Shown in pieces: positions 34,863 to 48,500 of a stretch of DNA of 64,000 bases. The notes beneath the pieces are model-generated. The model was not told where the DNA came from. It did not search any database and saw only the letters and a list, made by a program, of their open reading frames with translations. Source of the DNA: Mytilus trossulus (taxonomy: Eukaryota > Mollusca > Bivalvia > Mytilida > Mytilidae). The stretch spans positions 52,335,164 to 52,399,163 of the forward strand of contig NC_086373.1 of assembly GCF_036588685.1 (NCBI RefSeq), read 5' to 3'. Made by a program: the position numbers and the translations under genes. Numbering within the stretch: position 1 is the stretch's first letter; every line of letters begins with the position of its first letter.

Positions 34863-35845
34863 AGAGTATAAATATTTACCTCAATTCTTTTCTTTTTACC
34901 AATCATACAGTTATTGATATTTACCACTATCCTATCTCGATCAGAAAACAGAGACAGAACTCGCTCCACTCGGGAAAAAAATATAGACTCGCGCGCACCA
35001 CTGACGAAATGATTTGAATGATCAGAGGGCTCTAAATTGTGTCTATTAGATATATCCTCCGTTCTTGTAGCACCCGTATCACAAAGAGACAGAATTGGTT
35101 TTCACCTTTCCAAAAATATGTTACTACTTACAAGAACCACTGAGTAATGAATTAGTGGACACGTGCATATTTTGCGACCCTCCCTGTTAATGTCGACTTA
35201 CTTTGTTATTATAAGTTATTTACAAATTTTTACACTTCATAGAATACCTTAGCTGTATTTGGCAAAACATTTAGGAATTTTTGGTCCTAAATGATCTTCA
35301 ATTTTGTACTTTATTTAGCCTTTTACATATTGTTTGATTCGAGCGTCATTGATGAGTTTATTTACTATTATTTTTTTTTAAACCGGTATAACTTTTTTTA
35401 ATCTTTTATTATGCCTGGAAACACAGTCATCGTCTTTTCATGTTCACTATGTTCAATGACTAAAATAAAGTTCCTTTGGTGTACAGTGTAAACTTTGCCT
35501 TTTTTATTTTCCCTTTCAAATTCATTTATTTATTTCGTATGCCTCAAATGACAAATAGTGGGTTATGAATTTTGAGATCAAGTAGTGCGTTGGTACAGCT
35601 ATAAAGGGTTAATATTTGTATGTAGGAAGTTTCCAAAAAAAAAATCAAAACCCCATTAACACAGAATTGTCCATATTTTAAGTTAGAGCTGATGAAATTT
35701 TCTACAATTAATATAGATTTTTCCAAAAGTAGTACACATATTATTTCCATTCATACCCTACGTAATAACTGCATTCTCCAGGTTTTCGGGCATACGTTAA
35801 CGCATACAGTTTATCGAAGATAATTATGTTTGATTATAAAAAAGA

Positions 35846-36110
35846 AGATATGGTATGATTGCCAATGAGACAACTATCTACAAGAGATCAAAATGAAACA
35901 CACATTAACAACTATAGGTCAACGTACGGCCTTCAACAACGAACAAAGCCCATACCGAATAGTCAGCTATAAAAGGCCCCGATATGACAATGTTAAACAA
36001 TTCAAACGAGAAAACTAACGGCCCTATTTGTATAAAACAATGAATGAAAAACAAATATGTAACGTATAAACAAACGACAACCACTGAATTACAGGCTCCT
36101 GATTATCCCC
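35846..36110 (+). repeat. Dispersed repeat family C, copy 1
   Basis: GAAGATATGGTATGATTGCC, AATGAGACAACTATCTACAA, GTACGGCCTTCAACAACGAA, GCTATAAAAGGCCCCGATAT and ACCACTGAATTACAGGCTCC occur in this order. The same order is seen at 36803-37100 and 47125-47365. I recognise this as a very abundant interspersed repeat in mussels. Confidence 0.75.
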
Positions 36111-36802
36111 TATCATTACGAAGACCATATTTCATCACAAAGCACCACTTGTATCTTATCTTTCTTATCTGAATCAAATAAAAATAGAATACGAAAGTTG
36201 ACAACAATCTCTTTAATTTATTTTGATTAACAACAAACCCATCAATATTATTTAGTTATTCTAGAAAAAAAAGAATATGTACAGTCGTGAATATTTCGGA
36301 ATATGTAATTAAAAAAAAACAAGAATTGTGCAAGTGGTTTGAATGCCAATTATTAGAAATGTTTTCCCCAAAGGTCAACAGAACAAAAGTATAATAACCA
36401 CAGGTCACCGTATGGCTCTCACCAATAAGAATACACATGCTAAATTATATAATAGTTAGAAAAATAGAAGGCACTGAAGTCATATGCTCTTTTGATTGGT
36501 AGATAATGTTTGTAATAAATATTTTTTGGCAGATGGATTGAAACTAGAGTTGAAAAATAAAATGCTGAATGTACTAATTGTTTTTCCTACACGGTTAAAA
36601 GTAATGGGGGTCAGTATTGGAATTCAGTGCGAATCTACATTGTTTGTAAACAAGGCCATGTGAATGCCCAAAAATACCGCTGCATGACGTACCCTTTGTT
36701 TTATTGGTGCAAAAGATAGGGCAACATTTGTACGTTGAATATTATATGAAAATTTCCAATTTCTAAAGGTTAATCAGGTATTAACTTAATTCCATAGATA
36801 TA

Positions 36803-37100
36803 GGAAGATATGGTGTGAGTGCTAATGAGACAACGCTCCATCCAAATAAAAATTTACAAAAAGTAAACCATTTTAGGTCCATGTAAGGCCTTCAACACGG
36901 AGCATTGGCTCACACCAAACAACAAGCTATAAAGGGCCCCAAAATTACAAGTGTAAAACCATTCAAACGGGAAAACCAACGGTATAATCTATATAAAAAA
37001 ACGAGAAACGAGAAACACGTATATATTACATAAACAAACGACAACTACTGTACATCAGATTTCTGACTTTGGACAGGTGCACATTTGCAGCGGGATTAAA
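36803..37100 (+). repeat. Dispersed repeat family C, copy 2 (diverged)
   Basis: More diverged from copy 1, but with the same blocks, ending in AAACAAACGACAACTACTGT, TTCTGACTTTGGACAGGTGC and GCGGGATTAAACGTTG. Confidence 0.7.
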
Positions 37101-37969
37101 CGTTGAAATGGATCCAAACCTTCTCCCTTTTTCTGAAACAATAGCATAACATCACAACATAGAAACACGCACGATAAAATATCAATTGGCAGACTTAACT
37201 CAATCAAAAAACGTAAATTTATACACAATGAACAAATAAATTTGATCAGCGATATCTGCATGATCTGAATGCAAATGTACAGTTAATAAAATATTAGAGA
37301 CAAACATTCAAGGATTACAAACATACATAGATTAGCATTAAAGTCAGTGGAAGATTTTTTACAGAATTTACCCCTGTATCCCATCATTTTACAAAAATCT
37401 GTTGAGGTGGGGAATTGGATATTGTGATCATAAACTATTTTCGATCGCAAATATGTCGAGGCAAAGAAATGATTTGAGTTAGATGATACCCTATTGATAA
37501 ATAAAGTTTAGACACACAGCTTTAAATCCAAAAATGTTTGAGATGAAAAAAAAGGTTGCAAACAAAGATTTTCACATTCTTGACTTGGCTAGTAAAACTT
37601 GAAACTTATTGTTTTCAGGGTGTATTCGTTGTGACAATTTTTATTGTAACGTATGATACACATATACAAATACAAATACAAATACAAAGTTTTATGCACG
37701 AATGTGTAGAAGTGAAATTGATTTTCAAAAATGAAATTATTTCTTTTCTCTTAACACTGCTATTTGTGTTTACGTTTACAAATTAGCAAAACGAAAATCA
37801 ATTAAGATCATGTCTGATAAGGCATAACAAGAGGTTTACATGCTATATCTTCTTTATTAAGTAATATGAAATGATAAAAGTAAATATGGTATCAGCATTT
37901 AATACATTTACCAAATCGTTTGATAAATAAAAGGTTCATTTTGGCATATAGTTATTATACAATCAGATC

Positions 37970-38200
37970 TCGTTCACACTCCCCGTGTGAAACATGTTTT
38001 TGTGTACACAAGTCGTATTGTTTACGTCTTTGAAAAAAAAACATCAATTGTTTGACATTTATCTAATTCTATATTAAAAAGTTAATAAATAGATGCGAGT
38101 GTTTCCAGCATCAGTGCGGAATTAATTGAAAATCAATGTTATAATTACAATTTAATGTGTTTCAAACTTGTGTGAGTCTCAGTGTGAATACAGCCTAACT
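37970..38200. repeat. Inverted-end element related to 23091-23265
   Basis: The left end has CGTTCACACTCCCCGTGTG and the right end GAGTCTCAGTGTGAATACAGCC. The interior shares GTTTTTGTGTACACAAG-type text with the element at 23091-23265. Confidence 0.35.
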
Positions 38201-38484
38201 CTAATGTGAATACATTTTAAATTAAAAAACAAAATGTGCATATTTCAAATATATCTAAACATGATAAAGATTAAATGCACATTATGTTAGTATTTGTATG
38301 TCATATGAAGAAACAACGTCACTCTAGTATTATCGTTGTGAACTGTTCAAATATGTACTATACATAAAGTCTGACATTTCTTAACGTTTTTTTTTAAGGG
38401 GGTTCAAAATACTTACGATGAAATACATAGTATAAAACATGAGATGCATGGGTAGTATAATTTAATATTCAATTTACTATTTTT

Positions 38485-38512
38485 TTTGGTTTTTTTTTTT
38501 TTTTTTATTAGA
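38485..38512. repeat. Poly-T run
   Basis: A near-continuous run of T (with GG near 38490) in the intergenic region. It could be a retroposon tail read on the minus strand; no associated element was recognised. Confidence 0.5.
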
Positions 38513-39346
38513 AATTATTAACAAATATATATCTATGGTCTTTTCTTTTCAATGGTTTGCAGACTCCACTTGGACAGTTCATGTATATATAATTTGTTTA
38601 AATTTTTCTGCAAACTGCGGCCGACAAAATGCATTTTCCCCTAGTTAATCCATATTTCGGACGAAAAAAAGGTCAAATTTATTATTTGTTTATATGTTAT
38701 ATAACAGAACTTGATACTGGTATACACATTGTTTTTATATACTTGCACACAAACAAAAGTTTGGTATTTTTGCAGAAACTTAACAATCAATGTATATTTA
38801 TCATTTTGACACACAATTGACGTGTTAATATTATTACTATGTGATTACAACAAAATGAATAGAACAATACACATGACAGTAACAAATATATCTATATATG
38901 TGTGTGTGTATACGGATGAAGATAATAACAGATGCAGTTAACAAGTATGAAACATCTAACAAACAATCCGCTATAAGAAGCCAAATTGCGAAAACAATAA
39001 AATGATATATCAGGGAAACACGTTTTCCATCATCAAACACATTTTTTTGCCTTCATTTATCACCAGAAAACTATTCTGTTTACATACAAGATGATACATT
39101 ATGCTTTTTGTGAGACAATTGTTTACTTAGCAAAAGTCTTGAACATTGCAAAAAGCATCCAGAATTTTATAGAATATCATACAACGGCAGTTATACGTTT
39201 CTCTTAGCTCTAACGACATTTAACATATGATTTTAATCCTCTTGCTTATATAAATGTGAAACTAAGTTTGCAGCACAAACAACAATCCTGCTATAGCAAT
39301 TAATATCCAATATGATTGATTCTTTAGATTCAAAAACCTGTGTGTG

Positions 39347-39352
39347 TTTATT
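39347..39352 (-). terminator. Candidate polyadenylation signal of the phosphatase gene
   Basis: The first AATAAA on the minus strand after the stop codon (39518-39516) lies about 165 bases downstream. No other AATAAA or ATTAAA occurs between them, so it is the likeliest 3' end signal. Confidence 0.5.
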
Positions 39353-39515
39353 TTATCCGTTTGTTTTTTAAATCAAATTGGCAATTTGTATGTCATAGTT
39401 GGAAGTAGATGTGAATTCAAAATGCTGATGCAGTAGTGAGAGATCAATACACATTCATTGTGTAAAATGACCAGTGAAAAAAACCCACTTAAATATCACA
39501 GATAGATGGGCATCG

Positions 39516-39596
39516 TTAAATATTTGCATACAACGAATCACTAGAATCCCCTTCTATTAGGTCTTTGATACACTTGTAACAATATTCGTACTGATC
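39516..39596 (-). CDS. RPTP exon 19: C-terminus
   Basis: After the acceptor CTTTTCAG the frame reads [20 protein letters not shown], then SLYANI and a TAA. The QYEYCY segment is the typical last helix of a phosphatase D2 domain. The ending Tyr-Ala-Asn-Ile resembles the Tyr-Ala-Asn-Phe tail of vertebrate receptor phosphatase alpha, a known Grb2 SH2 docking site. Confidence 0.9.
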   Translation of the reverse strand, partial: DQYEYCYKCIKDLIEGDSSDSLYANI

Positions 39597-42500
39597 CTGA
39601 AAAGGAAAAGGAAAGTTTGGTGATAGAGACGTCAATATTACAAAAATGTTTTTATATCTTATCTTCAAAAATAAAATCAATTATAACATAAAGTGTTGAG
39701 AAGAAAAAAGGTCACAATAATTTTAAAGCTGTGTATGACTTTTACTTTGACAATACATATCGTATCACAGGGGGTACAAAAATGTATCTGTTTCATTCGA
39801 TGAAATGCATGAACTGTTGTGGAATATATTGTTCGTCTATTTAAGAATGGCTTTACTGGAAGATTTACAATATACATCACTTCTTTTTCTTATATGATAG
39901 TAACATTACAAAAAAAAATACATGTTTGTAGGCCACTAATGAGTCATATGTATTTGCACTGCACGTCTGGTGTAATTAACTGTTATCCTGGTCTCTTTGA
40001 CAATGTTTTACAATCAAAAGGAGTTATATTATGTAGAATTCTAATATGACGTGCTTCTTCAGCGTTGTAATCAACACTGAGATAAAATTCTCGATAAAAT
40101 TACTTAGCACAGACTCAGAGATATACATAATAATGACTGTTACAACATACTTCCCACGTTAATCTAGATGTATTGGAACCTATTTGCAGACCCTTTGCCG
40201 ATTGTATTGTTTAAAAAAGTGCAAATAAAAAAAGACAAAATAACTTTTATTCTTATTCGTATGCATAATAAAAAAAAAAAAGTTATGCACAAGAGCTCGG
40301 AGAAATTAACAAAATAAAATTTAATAAAAATATAATAAGTCTATTAATCTTTTTGACGCAAATAAAACCGCTAAAGTTCAAAGTTTTCTGTTACGTGAAC
40401 CATCGGAATATCGTATGATATTGTATGATTTTTGAAGTAGGTTTTGTTTTATTTTTTTCTATTCTATTGCATTATTCGCATATTTACTCATAGCAAGTCA
40501 ACATGGCAGCTCCTCAGTTTCAAAATGTCAACTTTGGATTTGACGGAAGCTTACGAGAAAAACATGTAAATTAAAAATGGCAAATGTTGGGTTTGAGAAT
40601 TTAGATAATTTAAAAGTTTTTTTTTCTAGCAGTTATTCACGAAATAACCTACGCAAGCTATATATTTATAAAGATATTTGAGCTTTATCTAACAGTGAGT
40701 AAAACAGAACAGCCACACACACAGTAAAACCACCCTCACTTCAGTTTTTATTGACCGTATTTGTCTTTCTAGAATCAAATAATTCATGGAAGCCAGAGAT
40801 TGTTGGAAATTTACACATGGCCTGGGCCATGATATTCGTGAATTTTTTCCCTCCCTAACGCTCAGGATAAAATTCGAATGTCCCAGGCCATGTGTATATT
40901 TCAAACATTCTATGGCTTCCATGAATTTTTTTCTTAAATATTTTTGTTGCGGTCATTTAACATTAATCTATAGTTCAATCATGTATCACTTTAAGTCATT
41001 CATAACGTTAAGGTGCACGATTGTTTTCAAACCAGGTTTAATCCACCATTTTCTACATTTGGAAATGCCTGTACTAAGTCAGGAATACGACAGTTCTTGT
41101 CCATTCGTTTTTTATGTGTTTTGTCATTTGATTTTGCCATATGATTATGGACGTTCCTATGTGATTTCAGTATTTTTGTGATTTTACTTTTTTCAGCCAG
41201 ACTCAGCAAAACTATTGAATATCTTAAGTCTTTTGTAGTCACAATAGTACACCTGTTATGTTTAATGACTTCTTGAAAACAGAAAGATATCAATCAAGAC
41301 TCGTCTGTTTAAAAGGGACAATCAACAAGAAACTAGTAATAGGGGACACATGCTTTGTAACATCATTTCAAGTTGTGCATAAACTGATGTAATATTTGCA
41401 TATATAAACGGCAAGATAACAATGCAAGACTTGATAACGATGTTATTGATGTTGTATTACAGTTTAGCTCTCAATGATCATTGAGAAGATTCACTGATTA
41501 TTGAGTTCATTTGAAAATATCAGATTATTATCATACATTGAACGTATTTGGTTGTCACCGTTGGAACTGTTCGCATTGTTTAACCTTAACATTTGACTTT
41601 AGAAAACATGAACATGTAATACGGACTTTGTAACTTTCGATCTCTACACACTTACATATTCCGATAGGAATTCTGGTCGCCTTGTTTGAATTTCTCTAAC
41701 TACTTGGAAAATATCGATTTCTTCATCTATTTGTATTTTTTCCAAAACCAATCTCAATGCAACAAATAACCCACTCTTACTACAGCCATCACTGAAATAT
41801 TGAGATATAATTAAGAAACAGCATTTACTTTCTTTCATGATTATAAATGTATAACAAATAAAAGTAATACTATATGAACTTCAGGAATATTTTGAATAAA
41901 AAAAAAACATTTAATCAAGAAAATTTGTTTTCACAAGGTCAACAATGATTATCTTCTATTTCTGAAAAACTTCATTGTAATTGTATCGGTAAACATCGTA
42001 GACAAGATCATAATATAAAACATATACTCTATAGTTTGGGTTATAGGCTTCGTTTCCCTGGGATAAAAAAGATGAAAGCAATCAAGGAACTGTGGGTTTT
42101 TGACAATACATCATCCATATATCTGTTTGTAAACTTAAAGAACTTTCAAATTGGTAGACTCATTTTGGTTTTGAGAAGGTTCTATATGAAGTCGCTTATG
42201 AGTAGTAGGCCATTTATGTGGATTACAATTAGTACACATTTGAAAAACGACTGTCTGATGAAATAACAATTCACCAACTCAACAAAACACAACACAAGGA
42301 AAGTTTAAAATTTTGATGATATAATCTTCGTTGTATTTAATGTTGGAATCTTTTAATAAGTGTTTATCACCTTTAACAAGGAATGTTTGTCTACATTTTC
42401 AGTTTGAAGAACAAACTTTTGATGAGACATTGTAGTTGATATTCCATTGGACATTATGAACAGCAGTGAAAAGCGTTCGATATAAAATGTCTAAATACAA

Positions 42501-45500
42501 TATTGTTTTGATCGTAGTGGAATATTTTGTCATATCCACTTTGTTCATTCGTTTAGGTCTTATACATCATTAACTTTCAAAAATGGACTTTGTTGTACTT
42601 GGTAATGAACATAAAAAGAAGCTTCAGAAGCATTAGGTTCAGAAATTTCTTTTTGTTATTTACTAGCACTGATAATGGACTGTAAGTTCCGACAGTATCA
42701 TCATCTTCGTCGCCGAGGCTCATTTAAAAAAAAGTTGTCCCAGATTCTACTTTGATAAATGTAGAAATTACAAAAAAAATATGGTTCAAACTCTCTTAGA
42801 AAAAGTTGACCTGCTATTTTACAATGTCTCTTAAGGTCATAATGGTCTTCAAGTGTTCTGGGTAGTATACTGTTCTATTTACTGCTGTTTATCCTTTCGT
42901 CAGTTCTTTTGTATTACTGTGCTACTGTTTTTCTTCGACTAATGAATTGGGATTTCATAACTTCCTTTTATGATATTAAACGTGTAGAGAAAAAAACCAA
43001 TGTACACATTTTCAAAAATAGTTGTGGCAACGGCTAGTATAGTGATTGGTTTATTGTTGGTGTATAACGCCACGTTCACCACTTCTGACTCACTTGTGTT
43101 CACTAGCCAATTGTTTTGACTGTAAATTAGAATGCCAGGCGAGAACCACAAATATTTAGCGAGAAAACTTCAAAACTTCAAAAAATTCCAGTAAGTTATT
43201 ATTAAGATAGGTGTGGTATGCATTTGCCATGTCCGGGATGTTAACACATAACCTCACACATTAGTGTTGATGAACTGCTTACATTGTACAGGACTAAGAC
43301 CACTCTGAAACCAAAACCCTGCCAAAGTCTAAGGTTATAAATGCGCACCATTAAACTAATCTTTAAGGTATAAAACCACTAATATATAGCCCATTGCTTT
43401 CTATTTTATATTCTGGAATTTCAAGCATTTATGGCTTCTTTGTCTTAAGTTCAAATAAAGTGACAGATATTTCATGTCAAAACTGTACCTTATCTTGACT
43501 TGTGCTGAAAGAATCAACCTACCTTTGCATATTAGAGCGTACTGGTTCCCCGAAGTTTGATAGTACAAACACCGGAAATTATGATCTGAACAACAGGCCA
43601 AATGTGCCCTCCTATTAAAATGTCATATACTTCTTTTTAATTCAAGTTAAACTTTTAACACGGGTTCTACAGTGATCCCAAATGCCCAAGCTTTCATTTG
43701 ATACAAAAACTACCAAAATATTCCCACTATTTACAAAGATACAGCTATGCGTAGGAACTATTTTGTTTAAAATATGTACTACTTTCTTGTATGTTCCTTC
43801 CGACCGGGCTTGAATTAATTGTTCTATACCTTAATGCATTCTAAGAACATACCTACAAACTACAGTTATAGGAACTTTTTGAATTTCCCAGCAGTTTTGT
43901 ACACGCTGTAGAAGATCTAGCATATGTTCTGGTGATGGTGGTGCATTACTGATCGTCCAATCCTCAGCAGTGAAAACATGGATTGAGATTTGTTCTTTAT
44001 TTTTCTGTAAACGATATCAGACTTATGAGGTGTATTTGTAAAATGTATCAAAATCATTCTATTCACTTGCATTAAAGATGAAGTAGAATACTTAAACGAC
44101 ATGATTAAACTATTACAATACAATACAGTTTGCATTATTAATTCAAATGTTTGGTATACTACGGTTCTTGTTTTAAGGAGACAAATCCTTAGTAGAAGAT
44201 TAACAGTATACTCATCTATAATGCTTACAGTTGAAAACAACTGAAATCGTGTAATTTGAGTTTAATTGTATATAAGGGCCTAGAAAACTCACTAGTCTCT
44301 TTTGCATTCTTTAATCTAATAGGTCATTGGTCAAATTTTGTTTTGCCAATTATCATGATTATTCCTAATTTTTTTTATTTTTTGCTATTTGTTTCCAATA
44401 TTTTTTGTCCATTATTATGTAAATCCCATCCATACGTTTATATCCACATGATTTTTAAAATGTTTCATTGGTTTCCGGCAGGTACAAACGTTCGATCTCG
44501 GTATACAGATAATAAAATCAAGAGAGTTTCTCTTTTCCTAAATGCCGTATGGTATCCTTCATTTTTTTATTATTTAATTGATTTTCCGTCATTCGTTCTT
44601 CTATTAAAATGATTATGATGATAGTTGCAAGAAATTCTAAAACATTGCACATTTAGAAATTAGAAAATACGCATAGACTCAATAAACCAATGTTAGTAAA
44701 TCTATTTTAAAATTACCCTACTCGTCTTCTTATCTCAATCCTTATTAGTAGTTAAATATTCATATAAAATATGAAGCTCCAACTTACCGTATGGTTTAAG
44801 GTAAGCTGAATACCTTCCCTTGCATTTTCCGTTTCTTTGATAACACGGAAATCATCAAACTGTAACATTTCCTTTTTCTCTAACCACAATGGAGCTCCCT
44901 TGAAAAAAATAAAAACTAAAAATGAAGCGCTTTATTATCATTTCTGACCATACTTGAATTATCATTTCTGACCATACTTGAAGGTTTGCAAATTACTGGT
45001 CCCGGCTCAATTACTAGTAAACGACTATTTTCCCGCGTTATTCTCCTTTGAGAAATATAGTTACAAACTTGTTTCATTTCAATGTTGCTGTATTCATACT
45101 AGAGATGATATTAGTGTAACACATTTGTAACGAACCATTTTACCATTGTATTCTTATTCACAAAAGTCGCGAATATTAATTTCTTCAAAAATGTAATCGA
45201 TTTGCATTGCCATACAATTGTAATTGTTTTTAAATTTGTCAAGTCTTCCATACATGAGAAGAGAAAATTCAATGATGAATCGTAAATTCGACCGACATTT
45301 TATTGATGAAATCAATATACGTTCAAGTGAAAATTGTGTATTTTTCCAGAACAATTTAATGTACGAATGTAGATGAATTTGTTCATATACGTCGTTGATT
45401 AATCATTTAAATGATGTTGAACTAGAGTGACACTCTCGTAACACTGCTATTTTCATAATAATTTACGCACATAAGTTTAGCAGGAATACCTCTCACCTTA

Positions 45501-48500
45501 TTTGCGGGATCCAACAAAACAATAATTCTGGAACTGTGATCATACATCATTGTCCAAAAATCAATTACAGTTTCAACAAGTGGGCACTGTGTTACAAACA
45601 TTTTACTATCAACTGCATAGCCCTGTAATGAAATGGAGGATATTTGCATCTAGATAAGAAATCATTTTAATGTTGGAAATTTTAAATGAATATAAAAGTT
45701 GGATACAGTTTTGAACATTTTTTTTCAAATTTGTTAATCATGTTGTATGTTTACATTTATGTAGAGCTCGACAAAGGCAAATTTGATATCAAATAAGAAA
45801 CAAAAATGTCTGTAGTGTTACTAATGTAATGTTATATCTTGCAGAATAACCATTCTAATTTGAACATAGTTTGATAGAAAGTATTTTCGTTTACATTAAA
45901 GAGGTTTAATTTAAAAAATGCATTTGAAAATATTGTAAACAAATACGGTGTTTCTCGAGTAGTTATGCTTTATGCTTTATAGAAATAGATACAGTGTCTC
46001 TTTTTTCTGTTTGTAAATTATCAAAATAAAGAACATAAGATCTCCATGTTCTGTATGTACTGAAACCATATATAACAATACATTAAGCATAGACGTATCT
46101 ATTTGATCAGTCAACTTGTGGTGTTTGAAGACACTTGCAATAATACAAAAGTAAACTTTAATAGATTACTTAAAATAAAACATTTACTCACTGGAATTAT
46201 TACTGCATTGATGTAGTCACTTCTGGTTTTACCATAAGACATTAAGTACGGTCTATATCTGTCATCTACAAGAATTGTTTAGAAAGCAATATTTAGATAT
46301 CAATTCTTTAAAATAGTTACGTCAGAAGTAAATGTTTAATTTTTGCTCACAGATTTGCAAAATAAATTTTTCTTTTAAATTACAACATTGGATGATTTTG
46401 ATATTGTTTGTTCTTTAATATAGTAGTGGTAGTTACATACATCTATACTATTAAACGAGAAGACTTCATTTTGTGTGTCGCTTCTCTCCTTTTCACAATA
46501 AATGTATCATCATGCCTCTGTGTCATATAAGTACAGTACAAAGTCGCATTTGTCATTCATTCATATGAATATTCAGATTGAGTTACTGTCGGAGAAAAAC
46601 GAGACAAAAAAGGCATACGAATATTGTTCCGTCATTGGAGGAAATTTAAAGTCAGATTAGACCTACGGTTTGTGTTTTCTGTATAATTGGAGCATACATA
46701 TACTACGAATAAAATAAATTTTCTATCTGATATTGGTTTTAAGTTTACTATCCAGCGGTCACAGAGCTTATTGAATAGAGAGGGTCTGTATAATGTATTA
46801 ATGACCGCCTTAGATCTATTAGAAAACTGAGAATTAAAAAAAGACATATACTCTTTATTCAGAGTAATACATCTCCGCTAGCCAAAGGTTACGATCCACT
46901 CCCGTTCTATCCAAGGGCGGGGATGGGCCCGAGGCCCCCGTTTGTGGGAAAAAATTTGATTGGTCACAGAGTTTCTTAAAATAGAGAAGATCTCAATAAA
47001 GTATTAACGACCGCAGTGGATCGATTAAAAAACTGAGAATTGAAAGTAAAAAGCAAATACACTTTATTCAGAGTAATACATCTTCGCTAGCCAATGTTAC
47101 GATCCACTCCCGTTATCTCCAAGATTGCCAATGAGACACCTCTCCACAAGAGACCACAAATAACACAGAAATTAACACCGTACGGCCTTCAACAATGAGC
47201 AAAGCGCATACCGCATAGTCAGCTATAAAAGGCCTCGAAATGACAATGTAATACAAATCAAACAAGAAAACTAACAGCCTTATTTATGTACAAAAAATAA
47301 ACGAAAAACAAAATAGTAACATTTACACAAACGACGACCACTGAATTACAGGTTCCTGACTAAAATGTTCATAATATACTAAATGTATGTTAAAAATGAA
47401 ATTAATAGAAAACCAATTTTTTTTTTGGAATTTTGGAAAAAAAGGAGGAGGGATAAAAAAAAATGCATTTCCCTGTCCCCAAGTACCTTTTTATACTTTT
47501 CCTAAAATTCTCAAGTCATTAAATCTTTTACAAAATTCTCCCTACAACACTTTCTATTCTGTCAACCACGCTCTGAAACGCGGGTGTGTTATAGTATAAC
47601 TAGTTTTGACATTGTTTATGAGCAACACACAATAAGTAGGCGAACATATGGTAGATATGTGAGTTTTTTTTCTGTTTTAAATAAATATAACCATTTCAAA
47701 TATATATATATAGGACTCTAATCTATGGAACAAACGTCAAACAAATCAAATCTAATCTATGGCAGATTTTGTTTTCCCCAAATCTGTGGTAGATCTTTTT
47801 CATAACGTCACAATTGCCTAATGCCATATTACATCGTCGCAGCCGCTTACGATGGCGGAACCCATAGATTTAAACACCATTCCAAATGAATGTATTTCCA
47901 CCAACAACAATATGCGGATATTTTAAAGGAAGATGTGACATATTTTCCGAAAGAGGGACACAATGTGCTGTACCAGCCATAGCCCGGAATGAATAATGAC
48001 ACGGCTGTTTCAGTACCGGATATTTTATAAAAGGAGTTATAATAGAATAATTAAATTTTGGATGTAACGCGTCTTCTGATTGGCTGACGTTATTTTGTAG
48101 TGAGCCTATAGACATAATTTAGTCATGTGACCGTGACGTCATCAACCTTTTTTCATGGTTTTCTACCGTTTAAAATGTAATTTAGAATTAAATCATAAGA
48201 AATGACTGTAATATTTTTTCTGTCTATTCGAAATAACATATAAAAATATGGTTTACACTGTTAAATAACCCGTTACGCGCGTTATTCAGTGAGCGTTAAA
48301 TTTTTTGACAGAAAAAAATATTACAGTCATTCCTTAAATATTTATGGCTGGCAAAATTTATAAGACTATAATTTACCAAATGCCTATTTGATTGAAATCG
48401 TCATCAATTACAAAAAGTTACCGATGAAATAACATTATGTGAAAATTCAAACTGTTCATTTTTATTTATTTGTTTTTTTAAACCTGCCTTCTTGTTTGTT

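Larger units (their letters stand above)
27900..39340. other. Intergenic region between the two minus-strand genes
   Basis: About 11 kb without a supported gene. It holds the second 625-bp element (31116-31736), family B at 32330-32650, a foldback element at 34586-34862, two family C copies (35846-36110 and 36803-37100), a purine-rich block at 30010-30245 and a short inverted repeat at 29290-29470. Open frames here (27920-28105, 28432-28632, 31659-31958 and others) are short and without recognisable domains. Confidence 0.6.

Noticed and set aside
40689-41293. Three overlapping frames on both strands near 41 kb
   Set aside because: They arise from the palindrome at 40783-40925 and the family A repeat, not from selection on protein.
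43917-44240. Minus-strand frame overlapping phosphatase exon 17
   Set aside because: It is in a different frame from the exon; the exon frame has the conserved text.
47470-47540. Minus-strand text resembling [16 protein letters not shown] as the missing D2 exon
   Set aside because: The frame meets a stop before a usable phase-1 donor, and it shows no D2 linker motif.
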